Origin: Thiohalocapsa sp.
GTDB lineage: Bacteria > Pseudomonadota > Gammaproteobacteria > Chromatiales > Chromatiaceae
Direction: 5' to 3'
Assembly (NCBI GenBank): GCA_028277725.1
Contig: JANQFX010000048.1
Span: forward strand, 1-40,720
Length of the DNA: 40,720 bases
Shown here: positions 22,677 to 36,800 of the stretch, piece after piece
Layout of the letters: each line of letters opens with the position of its first letter
Position numbering within the stretch: the stretch's first letter is position 1
Notes under the pieces: model-generated
The model's input: only the letters and a program-made list of their open reading frames with translations
Database searches by the model: none
Told to the model about the DNA's origin: nothing
Position numbers and translations under genes: made by a program

Positions 22677-23252
22677 CTATCTGCGGATGCGGTATGACTT
22701 GATGGACTTGCGCGTGGATTGCAGGTCTTTGGTTGCAATGTTCGCCCAGTACCACGTCGGGCACTCGCTCAGCGCTTGTTCAATGCGACGTATGCCGCAA
22801 CCGAATAGCTGGGCGACGCGCTTCTTTGCGCGTTCTCGGTGCCCGTCATCGGCATCCGTCCGCTCATGCAACGCAACACACATCGACATCTCGATGCTTC
22901 GCTCAGTTCGAACGAAAGCCGGCTCAGCGGATCGCCCACGCGGCTTCGCCCATCCGAACGCCACGTCTGGACGAACAATCTGCTCGGGTTTGAGCGGTGG
23001 CTCCTCGGTATTTCCGTCTTGCCCAGTCATGCGCAATGCGACAACGCGCGTGAATAACGCGGAGTATTGGGCAAGCGGAATCGCTTCACTGGTGTCGCGA
23101 CAAGGAACCGCGTCAGTGCTTCGGCGCGCAGCCAAAGCGAAGAACTCGCAGAGCCGGCCGAATACGGCCCTAACGGCCTCGGGCTCGTCGCTGTACTCGA
23201 AGACCCGCAGAAGGTTAAGCAGGTCCTCGCAGCACAGCTCAGGCTCGCTCAT
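22677..23252 (-). CDS. Unknown 191-aa island protein
   Basis: Not recognised. The protein is helical at the start (SEPELCCEDLLNLLRVFEYS), has a central charged region, and near the C-terminus carries a basic helix GHRERAKKRVAQLFGCGIRR followed by aromatic CPTWYWANIATKD. That C-terminal part resembles a short DNA-binding or replication-linked helix, but I cannot assign a family. Its ATG overlaps the integrase stop as ATGA, so it is translated with the integrase. Confidence 0.75.
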   Translation of the reverse strand: MSEPELCCEDLLNLLRVFEYSDEPEAVRAVFGRLCEFFALAARRSTDAVPCRDTSEAIPLAQYSALFTRVVALRMTGQDGNTEEPPLKPEQIVRPDVAFGWAKPRGRSAEPAFVRTERSIEMSMCVALHERTDADDGHRERAKKRVAQLFGCGIRRIEQALSECPTWYWANIATKDLQSTRKSIKSYRIRR

Positions 23253-24520
23253 CCCGCGGCCCTCGCGAGCGACACCACGTTGTCCTCGGGCGGATCGATG
23301 ATCGCCAGTAGGCGCCGCTCCCAGGCTTCCAGGGCCGCGCGGATCTCAACGGCGTATTTGTGCGCGTTGTAGACGGCGACAACTCCCTGTTGCTTGTGTC
23401 CGATGACTCGCTCGGCGACCTCCTGACTGATGCCGATCTCGGCCAGCCGGGTGCGGCAGGTGCGGCGTAGGTCGTGAGGATGCCAGCGCCCAAAGTCTGC
23501 GTGCTCTTTAATCCCAAGAGCGTCAGCGTAGCGGTAGAGGGCCTTCGACAATCCCGCTCTCGTCGCCGGCTGACCCTCCCTGTGCTCGAAGACATAACCG
23601 CTCGGCTTCCAGCCGCGACGCTCCGACAACCGCTGAACCTCGGCCTCGGCCTTGCGCAGCAGGTCGAGAGCGACAGCCGTCAGGTGGACCGTATGCCCAT
23701 CCTCGGTCTTGCGCCGCGCGGCCGGGATCGTCCAGACGGCGGCTTTCTCGTCGATCTCCTCCCAGCGCATACCGACAACCTCGCCTGGCCGCTGTCCAGT
23801 GAGGAGGATCAGCTTCAGGGCGATGGCCGTCAGGCGGTGAATCCCGCAGGTATCGGCGCCAGCCCAGAACGCGCGGATCTCGGCATCGTCCAAGGTCCGC
23901 CCGCGCTTCACGGGCTTCAGGGCCTTGCTGACCCGCGCGGGCTTGATACCCGTTGCCGGTGACAGTTCGATCAGCTCGCGGTCCTCGGCATAGGAGAACA
24001 GCAACTTGGTGTAGGTCAGCAGCAGGGCTGCGGCGCGCGGTGCCGTGCGGGCCTTCTCCTCGATCAGTCCGATGATGTCGCGGCGCCGGATGGTCTTGAT
24101 CTTGCGCTTGCCGAGCGCGGGCAGAAGGTCGCGAGCAAAGTACCGGGCAATCTCGGCGCCGCTGTCCAACTCGCCGAGCCGGGCCTTGGTGAAACGGTCA
24201 ACAAGGTCGGCAACGGTCAGCTCGGCGCGCTCATCGCGTCGCTTCTGTAGCGGGTCGGCGCCGGAATCGACGGACGCGCGGACCTTCGTGGCCTCGATGC
24301 GGGCCGCCGTCAGGCTCCAGGTCGGATACTCGCCGATGCTTTGGATACGCGCCTGCCCGCTCTTCGCCCTATAGCGCAACACGAAGGTCTTTGTGCCGCT
24401 CGCCATGACGCGCAGGCCGAACCCTCGCGGCGCGTCCCGGTGATCGTCGAAGTACAAGCGCTTGCCCTTCTCGGGCGGCTCGATGGCCTTGATGAAGCGG
24501 TCGGTCAGGGTAGTCGGCAT
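23249..24520 (-). CDS. int: Tyrosine integrase (P4/DUF4102 type)
   Basis: Site-specific recombinase that inserts and excises the island at tRNA-Arg. The 423-aa protein has the N-terminal DUF4102 arm-binding domain (LTDRFIKAIEPPEKGKRLYF, RGFGLRVMASGTKTFVLRYR), a core-binding domain, and the catalytic domain with R in LTGQRPGEVVGMRW, the H-x-x-R box HPHDLRRTCRTRLAEIG, VIGHKQQG, and the tyrosine in VAVYNAHKY. The ATG at 24520 with GGAG upstream gives the family start; an earlier in-frame ATG at 24577 lies in the 23-bp end repeat. It sits next to attR, the end distal to the intact tRNA. Confidence 0.96.
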   Translation of the reverse strand: MPTTLTDRFIKAIEPPEKGKRLYFDDHRDAPRGFGLRVMASGTKTFVLRYRAKSGQARIQSIGEYPTWSLTAARIEATKVRASVDSGADPLQKRRDERAELTVADLVDRFTKARLGELDSGAEIARYFARDLLPALGKRKIKTIRRRDIIGLIEEKARTAPRAAALLLTYTKLLFSYAEDRELIELSPATGIKPARVSKALKPVKRGRTLDDAEIRAFWAGADTCGIHRLTAIALKLILLTGQRPGEVVGMRWEEIDEKAAVWTIPAARRKTEDGHTVHLTAVALDLLRKAEAEVQRLSERRGWKPSGYVFEHREGQPATRAGLSKALYRYADALGIKEHADFGRWHPHDLRRTCRTRLAEIGISQEVAERVIGHKQQGVVAVYNAHKYAVEIRAALEAWERRLLAIIDPPEDNVVSLARAAG

Positions 24521-24558
24521 CGCCAGGTCTCCGCGTCGGCCAGGTGTGGCACGGTATC

Positions 24559-24581
24559 TGTGCCACAGTTTTGCCACAGTT
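24559..24581. repeat. 23-bp end repeat, right copy
   Basis: Identical to 17188-17210 and in the same orientation, with two TGCCACAGTT units. It lies 39 bp upstream of the integrase start, so binding here could also control integrase transcription. Confidence 0.8.
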
Positions 24582-24712
24582 CAGAACCGATCCCGATGGG
24601 TATCGGGTGTCTCTGAGTGTCAGTTTACTGCGCGGATTATCTTAGTCAAGACAGAGGCTTGGTTGGTGTGGCACAGGCAGGACGCGGGATAACGGGAGGG
24701 CTTGGAAACTGC

Positions 24713-24758
24713 CTACGAACCAGGTGGTCGGAGGTTCGAATCCTTCCGGGCGCGCCAT
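24713..24758. repeat. attR, right copy of the 46-bp direct repeat
   Basis: Same 46 bases as 17099-17144, the anticodon loop to CCA end of tRNA-Arg. No 5' half of a tRNA precedes it, so it is a remnant and not a gene. It probably represents the original chromosomal 3' end of the tRNA. Confidence 0.95.
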
Positions 24759-24766
24759 CCTCACCC

Positions 24767-24805
24767 AAAGCCCCTCGCTGCCGCGCAGCGCGGGGCTTTT
24801 CTTTT
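24767..24805 (+). terminator. Original tRNA-Arg terminator, displaced beyond attR
   Basis: AAAGCCCC (24767-24774) pairs with GGGGCTTT (24792-24799), with an inner CGCTG / CAGCG stem, and is followed by TTTTCTTTT. It lies 8 bp past attR, the place expected for the terminator of the tRNA before the island inserted. Confidence 0.85.
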
Positions 24806-24996
24806 GTCTGTCCCCGCAAACTCCCCGACGGGCACCGAGCGTCCAATAGGGGATCCTACTGGTTCGTTCGTGGGCGCAGCTCTGCGGAGCGTCCGCTGAT
24901 GCGCTCGTAGGGTCCGCTCTGCAGTCCGTCGGTGCTGCACCCCGCCCAGTCATAGATCGCGTAAGCTTGGAGCTTCCCCTTCAGGAGGCTCCCATT

Positions 24997-27585
24997 ATGG
25001 ATGACAACGCCGGCAGTCGGTTTGTGGAGGACTGGCTCGACAAAGCGCTAGAGGGTCTTGGTATCGGCGTGTCGATCGTCGACAAGCACACTGGCACCAG
25101 CAGCCACAACGCGCTGTTCCGGCAACTGCTGAACATACCGCCCAGGGTCACCGACAGCGGCGACGACAAGGCGCTCCTCAATCATCTGTCCCACTACGCA
25201 CTCGACCCCGGAGCCTCGCTCGACAGCCTTGGGGCCTTGGCCGATCATCCGGAGCTGCGGCTATCGACGAAGTTGACATGTGACGACGGTAGGGTCCTGG
25301 CGCTGGTGTCGCTGCCGATCATGGAGGGCGACCAGGCCATCGGCAGCATCTGGTGCTTCCAAGACGTCACCGAAGCCGAACGCCTCAAGCAAAGCCTGAG
25401 GATCGAGGTCGGCTTCCGTAACGCGATCGTACAGGCCCTGCCCGACCTGGCTTGGCTAAAGGACTCCGATGGCGTCTATCTTGCCTGCAACGGCCGGTTC
25501 CAGGAGTTCTTCGGCGCACCGGAGGCCGAGATCCTGGGAAAGACGGACTACGACTTCGTCGATCGGGAGTTGGCCGACTTCTGCCGTGAAAACCACCGAA
25601 ACGGCATCGAAAAAGGTGCGCCATCGGTCAATGACGAGTGGATACGCTGTGCAAGCGACAGCCATCCTGAGCTCCTGGAGACCAGCAAGACCCCGATGTT
25701 CGACGAGCAGGGTACGCTGATCGGCGTGCTCGGCATCGGTCGAGACACCACCGAGCGACGAGCGGCCGAGGATTTCGCGAAAAGGAACACAGAGATCCTG
25801 GAGATGATCGCCAGCGGAGAGCCGGCGGCACGGATCTACGACGAGATCGCCCTGATGTACGAGGCACGCCACCCAGGAATGCGATGCTCGATGCTGGAGC
25901 TCGACAACGGCACACTGCTGCACGGCGGTGCCCCGAGCCTGCCGAAGGCCTATCGCGACGCGGTCCACGGCCTGAAGAACGGACCCAACGTTGGATCCTG
26001 CGGGACCTCCACCTTCACCGGCCGGCGTGTCCTGGTTGAGGATATCGCGACCGATCCGAAGTGGGCAAAACTCAAGGACGTTGCCCTTGCCCACGGCCTG
26101 CGGTGCTGCTGGTCGGAGCCCATCAAGAATTCCTCCGGCGATGTACTCGGCGCCTTCGGCATGTACTACGGGTACCCCGCCTTGCCTACGGAGGAGGAAT
26201 CCAACGACCTTCGCTCGGCGGCGCGTTTGGCCGGCATTGTCATGGAGCGAGATCAGAGCCAGAAGCGCATTCGGCAGCTGGCGTTCTTCGACAACCTGAC
26301 GGGATTGGCCAGTCGAGCAAATCTATACCAACATCTCGAGGCATTGGTTGAAGGGTCGAATCGCGCAAAGGGCGCGTTCGGGGTCTTGTATGTGGATTTG
26401 GACGACTTCAAGGACATCAACGACAGCTTGGGTCACGACGCCGGCGATGCGCTGCTGCGCGAAATCGGCGACAGACTGAGGAAGGTCAGCCGCGCCTCAG
26501 ACCTCGTCGCAAGACTCGGCGGGGACGAGTTCTGCGTGGTGGTCGAGGACATCGATGACGACTTCTCCGTCGGCGCGGTGGCACTACGCTGCCTGGATGT
26601 GATCAAGCAACCGTTCGAACTGTCGGGTAGGAAGATCAGCCCGGCATGCAGTATCGGGATTGCGCTCTTTCCCAATGACAGTGGCGACGTGGCCGGCCTG
26701 CTGAAGGCGGCAGATACCTCGTTGTACTCTGCGAAGGAAAGCGGCAAGAATCGATATGCCTTTTACATGCCCGAGTTCACGGAGAAGGCGGAGCAGCGGT
26801 TCCGCGTCGAACACCACCTCAGAAGCTCGCTCGTCGACCAACAGCTTCATCTGGTCTATCAGCCGCAGGTCGATCTCACCACCAACCGAATCGTCGGCGT
26901 CGAGGCCTTGGCCAGGTGGCACCATGCGCAACTGGGTAAGGTACCACCGTCGGAGTTCATCCCGATCTCGGAACGGATCGGAGAGATCGAGGCAGTCACT
27001 CGATGGGTGCTGGGGACGGCGTGCCGTCAAGCGGTTGCATGGAGCGCGTCGGGCATCGAGCCGATGCGCATGGCAGTCAATGTCTCTCCCATGCTGTTCC
27101 TCGACACCACCCTGGTCGACATGGTCGAGCAAGTCATCGACGAGACAGGTATGGACCCCTCCAGGCTGCAATTGGAGGTCACCGACAACGTGGTGCAGAC
27201 AGATCCGGACAACCTACACACCTTTCGAAGAATCAAAGACATCGGTGTGCTGATTGCGCTGGATGACTTCGGCGCCGGGTACTCGTCGTTCAAGTCCCTC
27301 AAACACCTCGCCATCGACTGCCTCAAGATCGACCGCTACTTCATCAACGACATGGTCTTGGATCATGGGTCGCAACTGCTTGCGCGTTCGATGATCGAGC
27401 TCGGCGAACGGCTGGGCCACGAGGTGGTCGCAGAAGGCGTGGAAACGGACGAGCAACTGACGGCATTGAGGCGTTTCGGATGCGCGACGGCGCAGGGCTA
27501 CCTCTTCAGCGGGCCCTTGGATGCGGCCAAGGCCACTGAGCTCTTGGCGCAAGCCACGCACCTCTACGGCAGCACCGAGAGCTGA
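24997..27585 (+). CDS. PAS-GAF-GGDEF-EAL cyclic-di-GMP protein
   Basis: An 862-aa cytoplasmic sensor with two N-terminal PAS-type regions (about residues 10-125 and 130-255), a GAF-like region (about 270-415, ending ARLAGIVMERDQSQK), GGDEF (about 425-590) and EAL (about 605-855). The GGDEF motif is intact at 508-512, with RASD five residues before it, a complete inhibitory I-site. EAL is intact (E636 in GVEALARWHH), with LEVTDN, ALDDFGAGYSSF, LKIDRYFI and VVAEGVET all present. Both cyclase and phosphodiesterase activity are therefore possible. Aggagg upstream supports the ATG at 24997. No transmembrane segment is visible. It stands alone just outside the island. Confidence 0.93.
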   Translation: MDDNAGSRFVEDWLDKALEGLGIGVSIVDKHTGTSSHNALFRQLLNIPPRVTDSGDDKALLNHLSHYALDPGASLDSLGALADHPELRLSTKLTCDDGRVLALVSLPIMEGDQAIGSIWCFQDVTEAERLKQSLRIEVGFRNAIVQALPDLAWLKDSDGVYLACNGRFQEFFGAPEAEILGKTDYDFVDRELADFCRENHRNGIEKGAPSVNDEWIRCASDSHPELLETSKTPMFDEQGTLIGVLGIGRDTTERRAAEDFAKRNTEILEMIASGEPAARIYDEIALMYEARHPGMRCSMLELDNGTLLHGGAPSLPKAYRDAVHGLKNGPNVGSCGTSTFTGRRVLVEDIATDPKWAKLKDVALAHGLRCCWSEPIKNSSGDVLGAFGMYYGYPALPTEEESNDLRSAARLAGIVMERDQSQKRIRQLAFFDNLTGLASRANLYQHLEALVEGSNRAKGAFGVLYVDLDDFKDINDSLGHDAGDALLREIGDRLRKVSRASDLVARLGGDEFCVVVEDIDDDFSVGAVALRCLDVIKQPFELSGRKISPACSIGIALFPNDSGDVAGLLKAADTSLYSAKESGKNRYAFYMPEFTEKAEQRFRVEHHLRSSLVDQQLHLVYQPQVDLTTNRIVGVEALARWHHAQLGKVPPSEFIPISERIGEIEAVTRWVLGTACRQAVAWSASGIEPMRMAVNVSPMLFLDTTLVDMVEQVIDETGMDPSRLQLEVTDNVVQTDPDNLHTFRRIKDIGVLIALDDFGAGYSSFKSLKHLAIDCLKIDRYFINDMVLDHGSQLLARSMIELGERLGHEVVAEGVETDEQLTALRRFGCATAQGYLFSGPLDAAKATELLAQATHLYGSTES

Positions 27586-27912
27586 CGCCCCATACGGCCC
27601 TCAAGATGGCATCCGCTCGTCTCGCCCGGCGCCTCATCGCCGATCCTGTCTTATACCTCTGCTCCAGTTGCGGGCGTAGGTGCGAAGCTCCTCAAGATTC
27701 GGGTCCGAGAGACGGCACGATCTGGCCGACGAAGCCGTCGAGATTCTGAAGAGCGATCGGCTTGTCGCGAGAGGATGTCGCCTCGCTCACGCGGGATCGC
27801 CATCAACCGGCGCTGGAGGGCAATCAGCCTTCCAACACCAGACCATCCACCCGCCGAAACCCGCGCAGGACGACCGCCGAGATCGACAGATTGCCGTGCC
27901 CCGCGGCGCGGT
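27586..27912. other. Intergenic region between the GGDEF-EAL gene and recD
   Basis: 327 bp between convergent genes. No T-rich terminator is obvious. On the minus strand a short GTG-started frame (27692-27790) encodes SEATSSRDKPIALQNLDGF and a further 13 residues ending PSLGPES. It has a protein-like composition but is too short to identify and may be a fragment. Confidence 0.4.
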
Positions 27913-29933
27913 TCATCCAGGGGCCGGCCACCCGAGCCGCTCGGCCAGGGCCGAACCGCGGCGCACGCGGGCACGGCAGGCGTGGCGCAGGACATTGTCG
28001 GTGGCGTGCAAGGTCACCTGTCGACGCGCGCGGGTAACGCCGGTGTAGACCAGCTCGCGGCTCACCAGCGGGTGCGGTTCCGGCGGAAGCACCAGCAGCA
28101 CCTGGTCGAACTCGGAACCCTGGCTCTTGTGGACCGTGAGGGCGTAGGCGCTGACATGGGTCGGCAGTTGCCGCACCGAGAGGGCGCGCAGACTCCCGTC
28201 CGAGGCGCGGAAGTAGGCGCGCAGCCGACCGTCGTCGGCGCGCCAGAGCAGGCCGACGTCGCCGTTGTAGAGGTCCACCTCGTAGTCGTTGGCGGTGACC
28301 ATGACCGGCATGCCGTGGTAGACCTCGCCGGGCTCGGCGCGGCCGAGTTCCCGCAGCCGCGCGGCGATACGGGCGTTGAGGGCCTCGACACCGAAGGGGC
28401 CGCGGTGCAGGGCCGCCAGCACCCGCGCTCCCTCCAGCCGATCCAGCGCTCCGCCGGGCTCGACCGCGTCGAGCACCGGTGCGAAGCGCTCGATGGCCCA
28501 GTCGATGCAATCCGGGTGCAGGCTGTGGGGATGGGGCTGGATTCGGGCGAGATCGGCGTGTCGACCGGGCACCAGCAGGTCCACGGCGGACTCGGCGTCG
28601 CCGCTGTTCAGGGCACACGCCAGGGCGCCGATGCCGCTGTCCTCACCGAACCGCCAGCTGCGCCGCAGCAGGGCCACCGCGGCCGCGGGGGGGGCGGCGG
28701 CCGGGGCAGGTGCAGGGGAAGGCACAGGCGCTGATGCCTGCGCCGCCGCGCCGACGGCGGTCAACGCCTCGGCGGATGCCGCGCCCAGCGTCGACAGCAG
28801 CTCGATCTGCGCCATGCCGTAGCGAATGGGCTGGCCGCGGCCGGTGATGTCGCCGAGGACGTTGCCCGCCTCCACGGACGCGAGCTGATCGCGGTCGCCC
28901 AGCAACACCAGCCGCGCCGCCTCGGGCAGCGCCGCCAGCAGCCGAGCCATGAGCGGCAGGTCGACCATGGACGCCTCGTCCACCACCAGGCAGTCCAGGG
29001 GCAACGGGTTGGTCGCATCGTGGCGGAAGGCGCCGCCTGCCCCACCCCCGCTGCCGCCAGCTCCCCGGAACCCGAATCCCAGCAACCGGTGGATGGTCTG
29101 CGCCTGCTCCGGGATGCGGTCGACGAGGTCCGCCCCGATGGCCTCGGCGCCGATGCGCTGCTTGCCGGCACCGACGGACTCGGTGAGCCGGGCCGCCGCC
29201 TTGCCCGTGGGCGCGGCCAGGGCGATGCGCAGGCCGGGTTGCTGTGCCAGCAGCAGTGCCAACACCTTGACCACGGTGGTGGTCTTGCCGGTGCCCGGAC
29301 CGCCGGAAATGACGGTACAACGGCGGGTGACGGCGACGGCCGCCGCAACACGCTGCCAGTTCGGCCCTGCCGGTTGCGTATCCGCCCATGGCGGATGCCG
29401 TGCCGGGAGCTGCTCCGGAAACAGGGCCGCGAGCCCGGCCGCGAGGCGGTCCCGATCCAGGTCCGTTACGGGCTGCATCCGCGCGGTGAGCGCCGCGGCG
29501 ACGTCGGACTCGAAGTGCCAATACTTGCCCAGGTAGAGCCGCTCGGCGTCCAGGATCAACGGCCTGTCGTCGCCGGGACCGCCGACCCAGGAACAGGCGT
29601 GCAGGGCATTCAGCCAGTCCGCCAGCTCGGGCGCGACCGGCCCACCCTCGCCTGCGTGCTCTGCGCCGCCATCCCCAACCGTTTCGACACTCGATCCGGC
29701 AGCCGGATTGGCAGCCCCTCCCGTATCGGCATCGGCAGGAAAGAGCGGCAGGCCCGAGTGCTCCGCCAGTGCGATACAGACATCGCCGTCGAGGTTGCGG
29801 GCGCTCACCAGCGCCGCGGCCAGGGCCGCCGGGCCGTCCTCGGCGACGCCGCAGCCGCGGGCCAGGAAACGCGCGAAGTAGTAGGCCAGCGGCGGCAGCC
29901 GACCGGCCTCCATCAGCGCTTGCAGTGCGGTCT

Positions 29934-29937
<4 letters not shown>
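27913..29937 (-). CDS. recD: RecD, exodeoxyribonuclease V alpha subunit
   Basis: 5'-3' helicase motor of RecBCD, for double-strand break repair and degradation of linear DNA. The 674-aa protein has Walker A GGPGTGKTTTVVKVLA (about residues 208-223), motif II LVVDEASMVDLPLMARLLA, LLGDRDQLASVEAGNVLGD, and the C-terminal TVHKSQGSEFDQVLLVLP and YTGVTRARRQVTL motifs. It is longer than E. coli RecD (about 608 aa), partly because of an Ala/Pro-rich linker near residues 390-420, encoded in part by a run of eight G (28687-28694). Its ATG overlaps the recB stop as ATGA. Confidence 0.96.
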
Positions 29938-33892
<3,955 letters not shown>

Positions 33893-33896
<4 letters not shown>

Positions 33897-36800
33897 CGTC
33901 CTTCTCCCGCCGCCAGCAGCGGTGCGTAGAGCGCGAGGGCGAGGCGCTGGAACTCGGCCGCGGTGGCGGCGTGTGCAAACGGGTCCGCCAGGAGCTCGTC
34001 GCCCGCGCCGCGCAGCGCCAGGCGCACATAGGCATCATCACCATCGCCGCCGTAGCCTTGGAAGCTGTTGCCGGTCCATGCCCGGCGCGCCGCATTCCAG
34101 GCCCTCTGTTGCGCGGCTTCGTCCCTGTCGTCCCAGACCTCGGCGAAGACCCAGCTCGCCCGAGGCAGGATCGGCAGCGGGCGATGCAGCCCCTGCCAGT
34201 AGAGCGCCAACAGGCCGGCGAGGTGCCGGCGCGCCTGCTCCGGCGCCAGCCGCCGCGGCAGCACGAAGCCACCGTCCTCGGCATGCATGACCGCCGACTG
34301 CCACTCCGAGTCCGTGTCTGCATCCACGGACTCGGCCGGATCGGAGACCGCCCAGCGCGCCAGGTGCGCGAGCCAGAGCCGCAGCCGGTCTTCGCCGCGC
34401 AGCGTGCCCGCGCGCCAGCGCAGCAGGCCGAGGTCCTGGTAAATGCCGGTGACCTGCCCGGAGAGCCGCGTCGGACCACCGGCCTCCCCGCCGAAGGCCA
34501 GGTCGACGTCCATCTGTTCCGGTTGCAGCGCGCGGTAGCGCGCCAGGGCGTCGCGCAGGGGCTCGATGCGCACCTGCTGCCGGGCGAGGCCCAGCTCGCC
34601 GAGGGCGCCGTGGGGCAGCAGGCCCTCCGCCGACAGCCGGGCGACCACGGCCGCCCCGCCCTGCGGCTCATCGCGCAGCTCGTCGCGCAGCAGGCGGTCG
34701 CGCAGTTGCCAGCCGTCCAGGTGGCCGAGGGCGAAGGTCTCCTCGTCCGGCTCGGGCGCTTCCTCGCTTAGGAACACCTTCAGCCGCGTCTGCGCGAACC
34801 AGCGCAGCGGGTGCGCCAGGAAGCGCTCCAGCTGGGTCAGCGTCACCTCGCGCAGGCCGTCCGACGCCGTCGGCAACGGCTCATTGGGCCAGCCCGTGGC
34901 ACGCGGCGCCTGCGGCACCTGCTGCACGGCCCGGGCAACGCGGCACCAATCGGGGTCGAAGCTGCGCGGGTCCTCGGTGCCCATCTGCTCGGGAGCGGTG
35001 AAGCGTGCCCCGCTGAAGGGTTGCAGCGCGTGGACACGGGTGATGGCCTCGCTCAGCTTGCCGCCGTCCGGCCTCACGCAGTAGCGGTCGATGTGGTCCA
35101 GCAGCTCGCGCAGCAGCACCGAGGGTTGGCGCGGCTCGTTGCTGCGGATGTTGCGTCCGACACAGCTCAGGTGCAGCCGCCGGCGGGCGCCCAGGAGGGT
35201 TTCGAGGAACAGGTAGCGGTCTTCGTCGCCCTTGCGCGGGTCGCCCGGGCGCCAGCTCGGGCGCATGGGGTCGAACTCCACCGGGCGGTCGCGGCGGGGA
35301 AAGGCATCGTCGTCCAGGCCGAGCACGCAGATCACCTGGAACGGTAGGCTGCGCATGGGCCGCATGCCGCAGAAGGTGACACCGCCACTGAAGTAGCGAC
35401 CGCCGCGGCGCTCGGCGTCGTTGCCGGCGAGGCGCCCCTCCAGCCACTGCCGCACCAGCGCCAGGCTCAGTGGTTGCGGCACCTCAGATGCCTGGTCCGC
35501 CAGCTCGGCCACGGCGTCGCGGATGCGCTGCAGGCGCCCGTCCGGGTCGTCCCGTTCGCCGAGCAGCTCGGCGGTCATCCGGCCCAGGTCGCGCTGCCAG
35601 TCGGCGGCCGACCGGTCCGCGTCGAGCCGCGTGGCCCAGTCGCGCAGGCGCTCCAGCAGGTGCCAGAAGCCGCCCAGGGCCGCGGCCGCCTTGCCCTCCA
35701 CGCCGGCCACCGGTGCGATGCCGCCGAACTCGGCGCCCTCGCGCAGGGCATAGCCGCCGAACAGCCGCTGCTCGGCCTGCGCCCAGGTGTTCTCGGCCGT
35801 CTCCGGCAGGCCGAGCCTGGCCTTGTGTGCGCCGTCGAGCCCCCAGCGGAGGTTCGCGGCGGAGAGCCAGCCGCGGACCTGATCCGCCCCGTCGGTGCCG
35901 AGGCCGAAGCGCGCCGCCAGCTCCGGCACGTCGAGCAGGGCCAGCACCTCGGACTGGGCAAAGCGGCTCTCCGGCAACGACAACAGGCGCAGGAACACGC
36001 GCACCAGCGGGTGCTCGTCGGCCACGGCGATGTCCGAGAGGTTCCAGGGGATGAAGGGCACCCCCGGACTGGGCTCATCGCCGGAGGGCGAGGCCTCGGT
36101 GACCGTCGGGGCCGGTCGATGGCGGTCGAACACCGCCTCGATGTCCGGCGCATAGCGGCCGATCTCTGGCACCATCACCAGCACGTCCTCGGGGCGAAGG
36201 TCCGGCTGCGCCTGGAACAGCGCCAGCAGCGCATCATGCAGCGCCTGGCACTCGCGTGTTGGGCTGTGGCAGAGGTGCACCTGGACCGAGTCGTCCGCCT
36301 CGACCCTGGCGCGCTGGTCGAGGTCGGGCACGGCCGTGAGCTCGAACAGGTCGCGTTGCAGGCGCCCGAGCAGCGTCGGCGGCCAGCGTTCGATGTGGGC
36401 GTCGGCCTCCGCCGGGTCACTGTCCTGATCCAGCAGCAGGTCCTGCAGCGCCTGCCCCTGGCGCCCCCAGGAGCCGAGCAGCGGGTTGCGGACTTCCCAG
36501 AGCTCGGCGTCCTCCGGGGCCTGGATGCGCTTGCGGGCGCGGGCCTTCTCGGACACCAGATCGGACCAGAACTCTTTGGTCGGCGTGTGCAGGTAGATCT
36601 CGACCGGCAGGTGGCGGGCGAGCCCGTGGAACACCTGCACCAGGATGGGCGGCAGGCCGGAGACGGCGAACAGCGCCACCCGCTCCGGCAGCGTAGCCAG
36701 GTTGGCAACGGCCGATGCCGATACCGCAGCCGATGCCGACTCGGATAGGGGTGGTGGATCGAGCATACCGAGCAGCCGGTCCAGCACCGCCACCCGATGC

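Larger units (their letters stand above)
17099..24758 (-). mobile_element. Integrated island in tRNA-Arg, about 7.66 kb
   Basis: Bounded by a perfect 46-bp direct repeat of the tRNA-Arg 3' half. All its genes read leftward, from the integrase next to attR towards attL. The visible content is integrase, AlpA-like regulator, RepA-like AAA ATPase, TubC-N-like protein, DUF5681 protein and several unknowns. No capsid, large terminase, relaxase or type IV secretion gene is seen. Both ends carry a 23-bp repeat made of two TGCCACAGTT units. The organisation fits a small integrative mobilisable or phage-satellite-type element; mobility has not been shown. Confidence 0.93.

Noticed and set aside
24642..24953. 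Minus-strand ORFs with GRIRTSDHL or [11 protein letters not shown]
   Set aside because: They are antisense to the attR copy of the tRNA 3' half.
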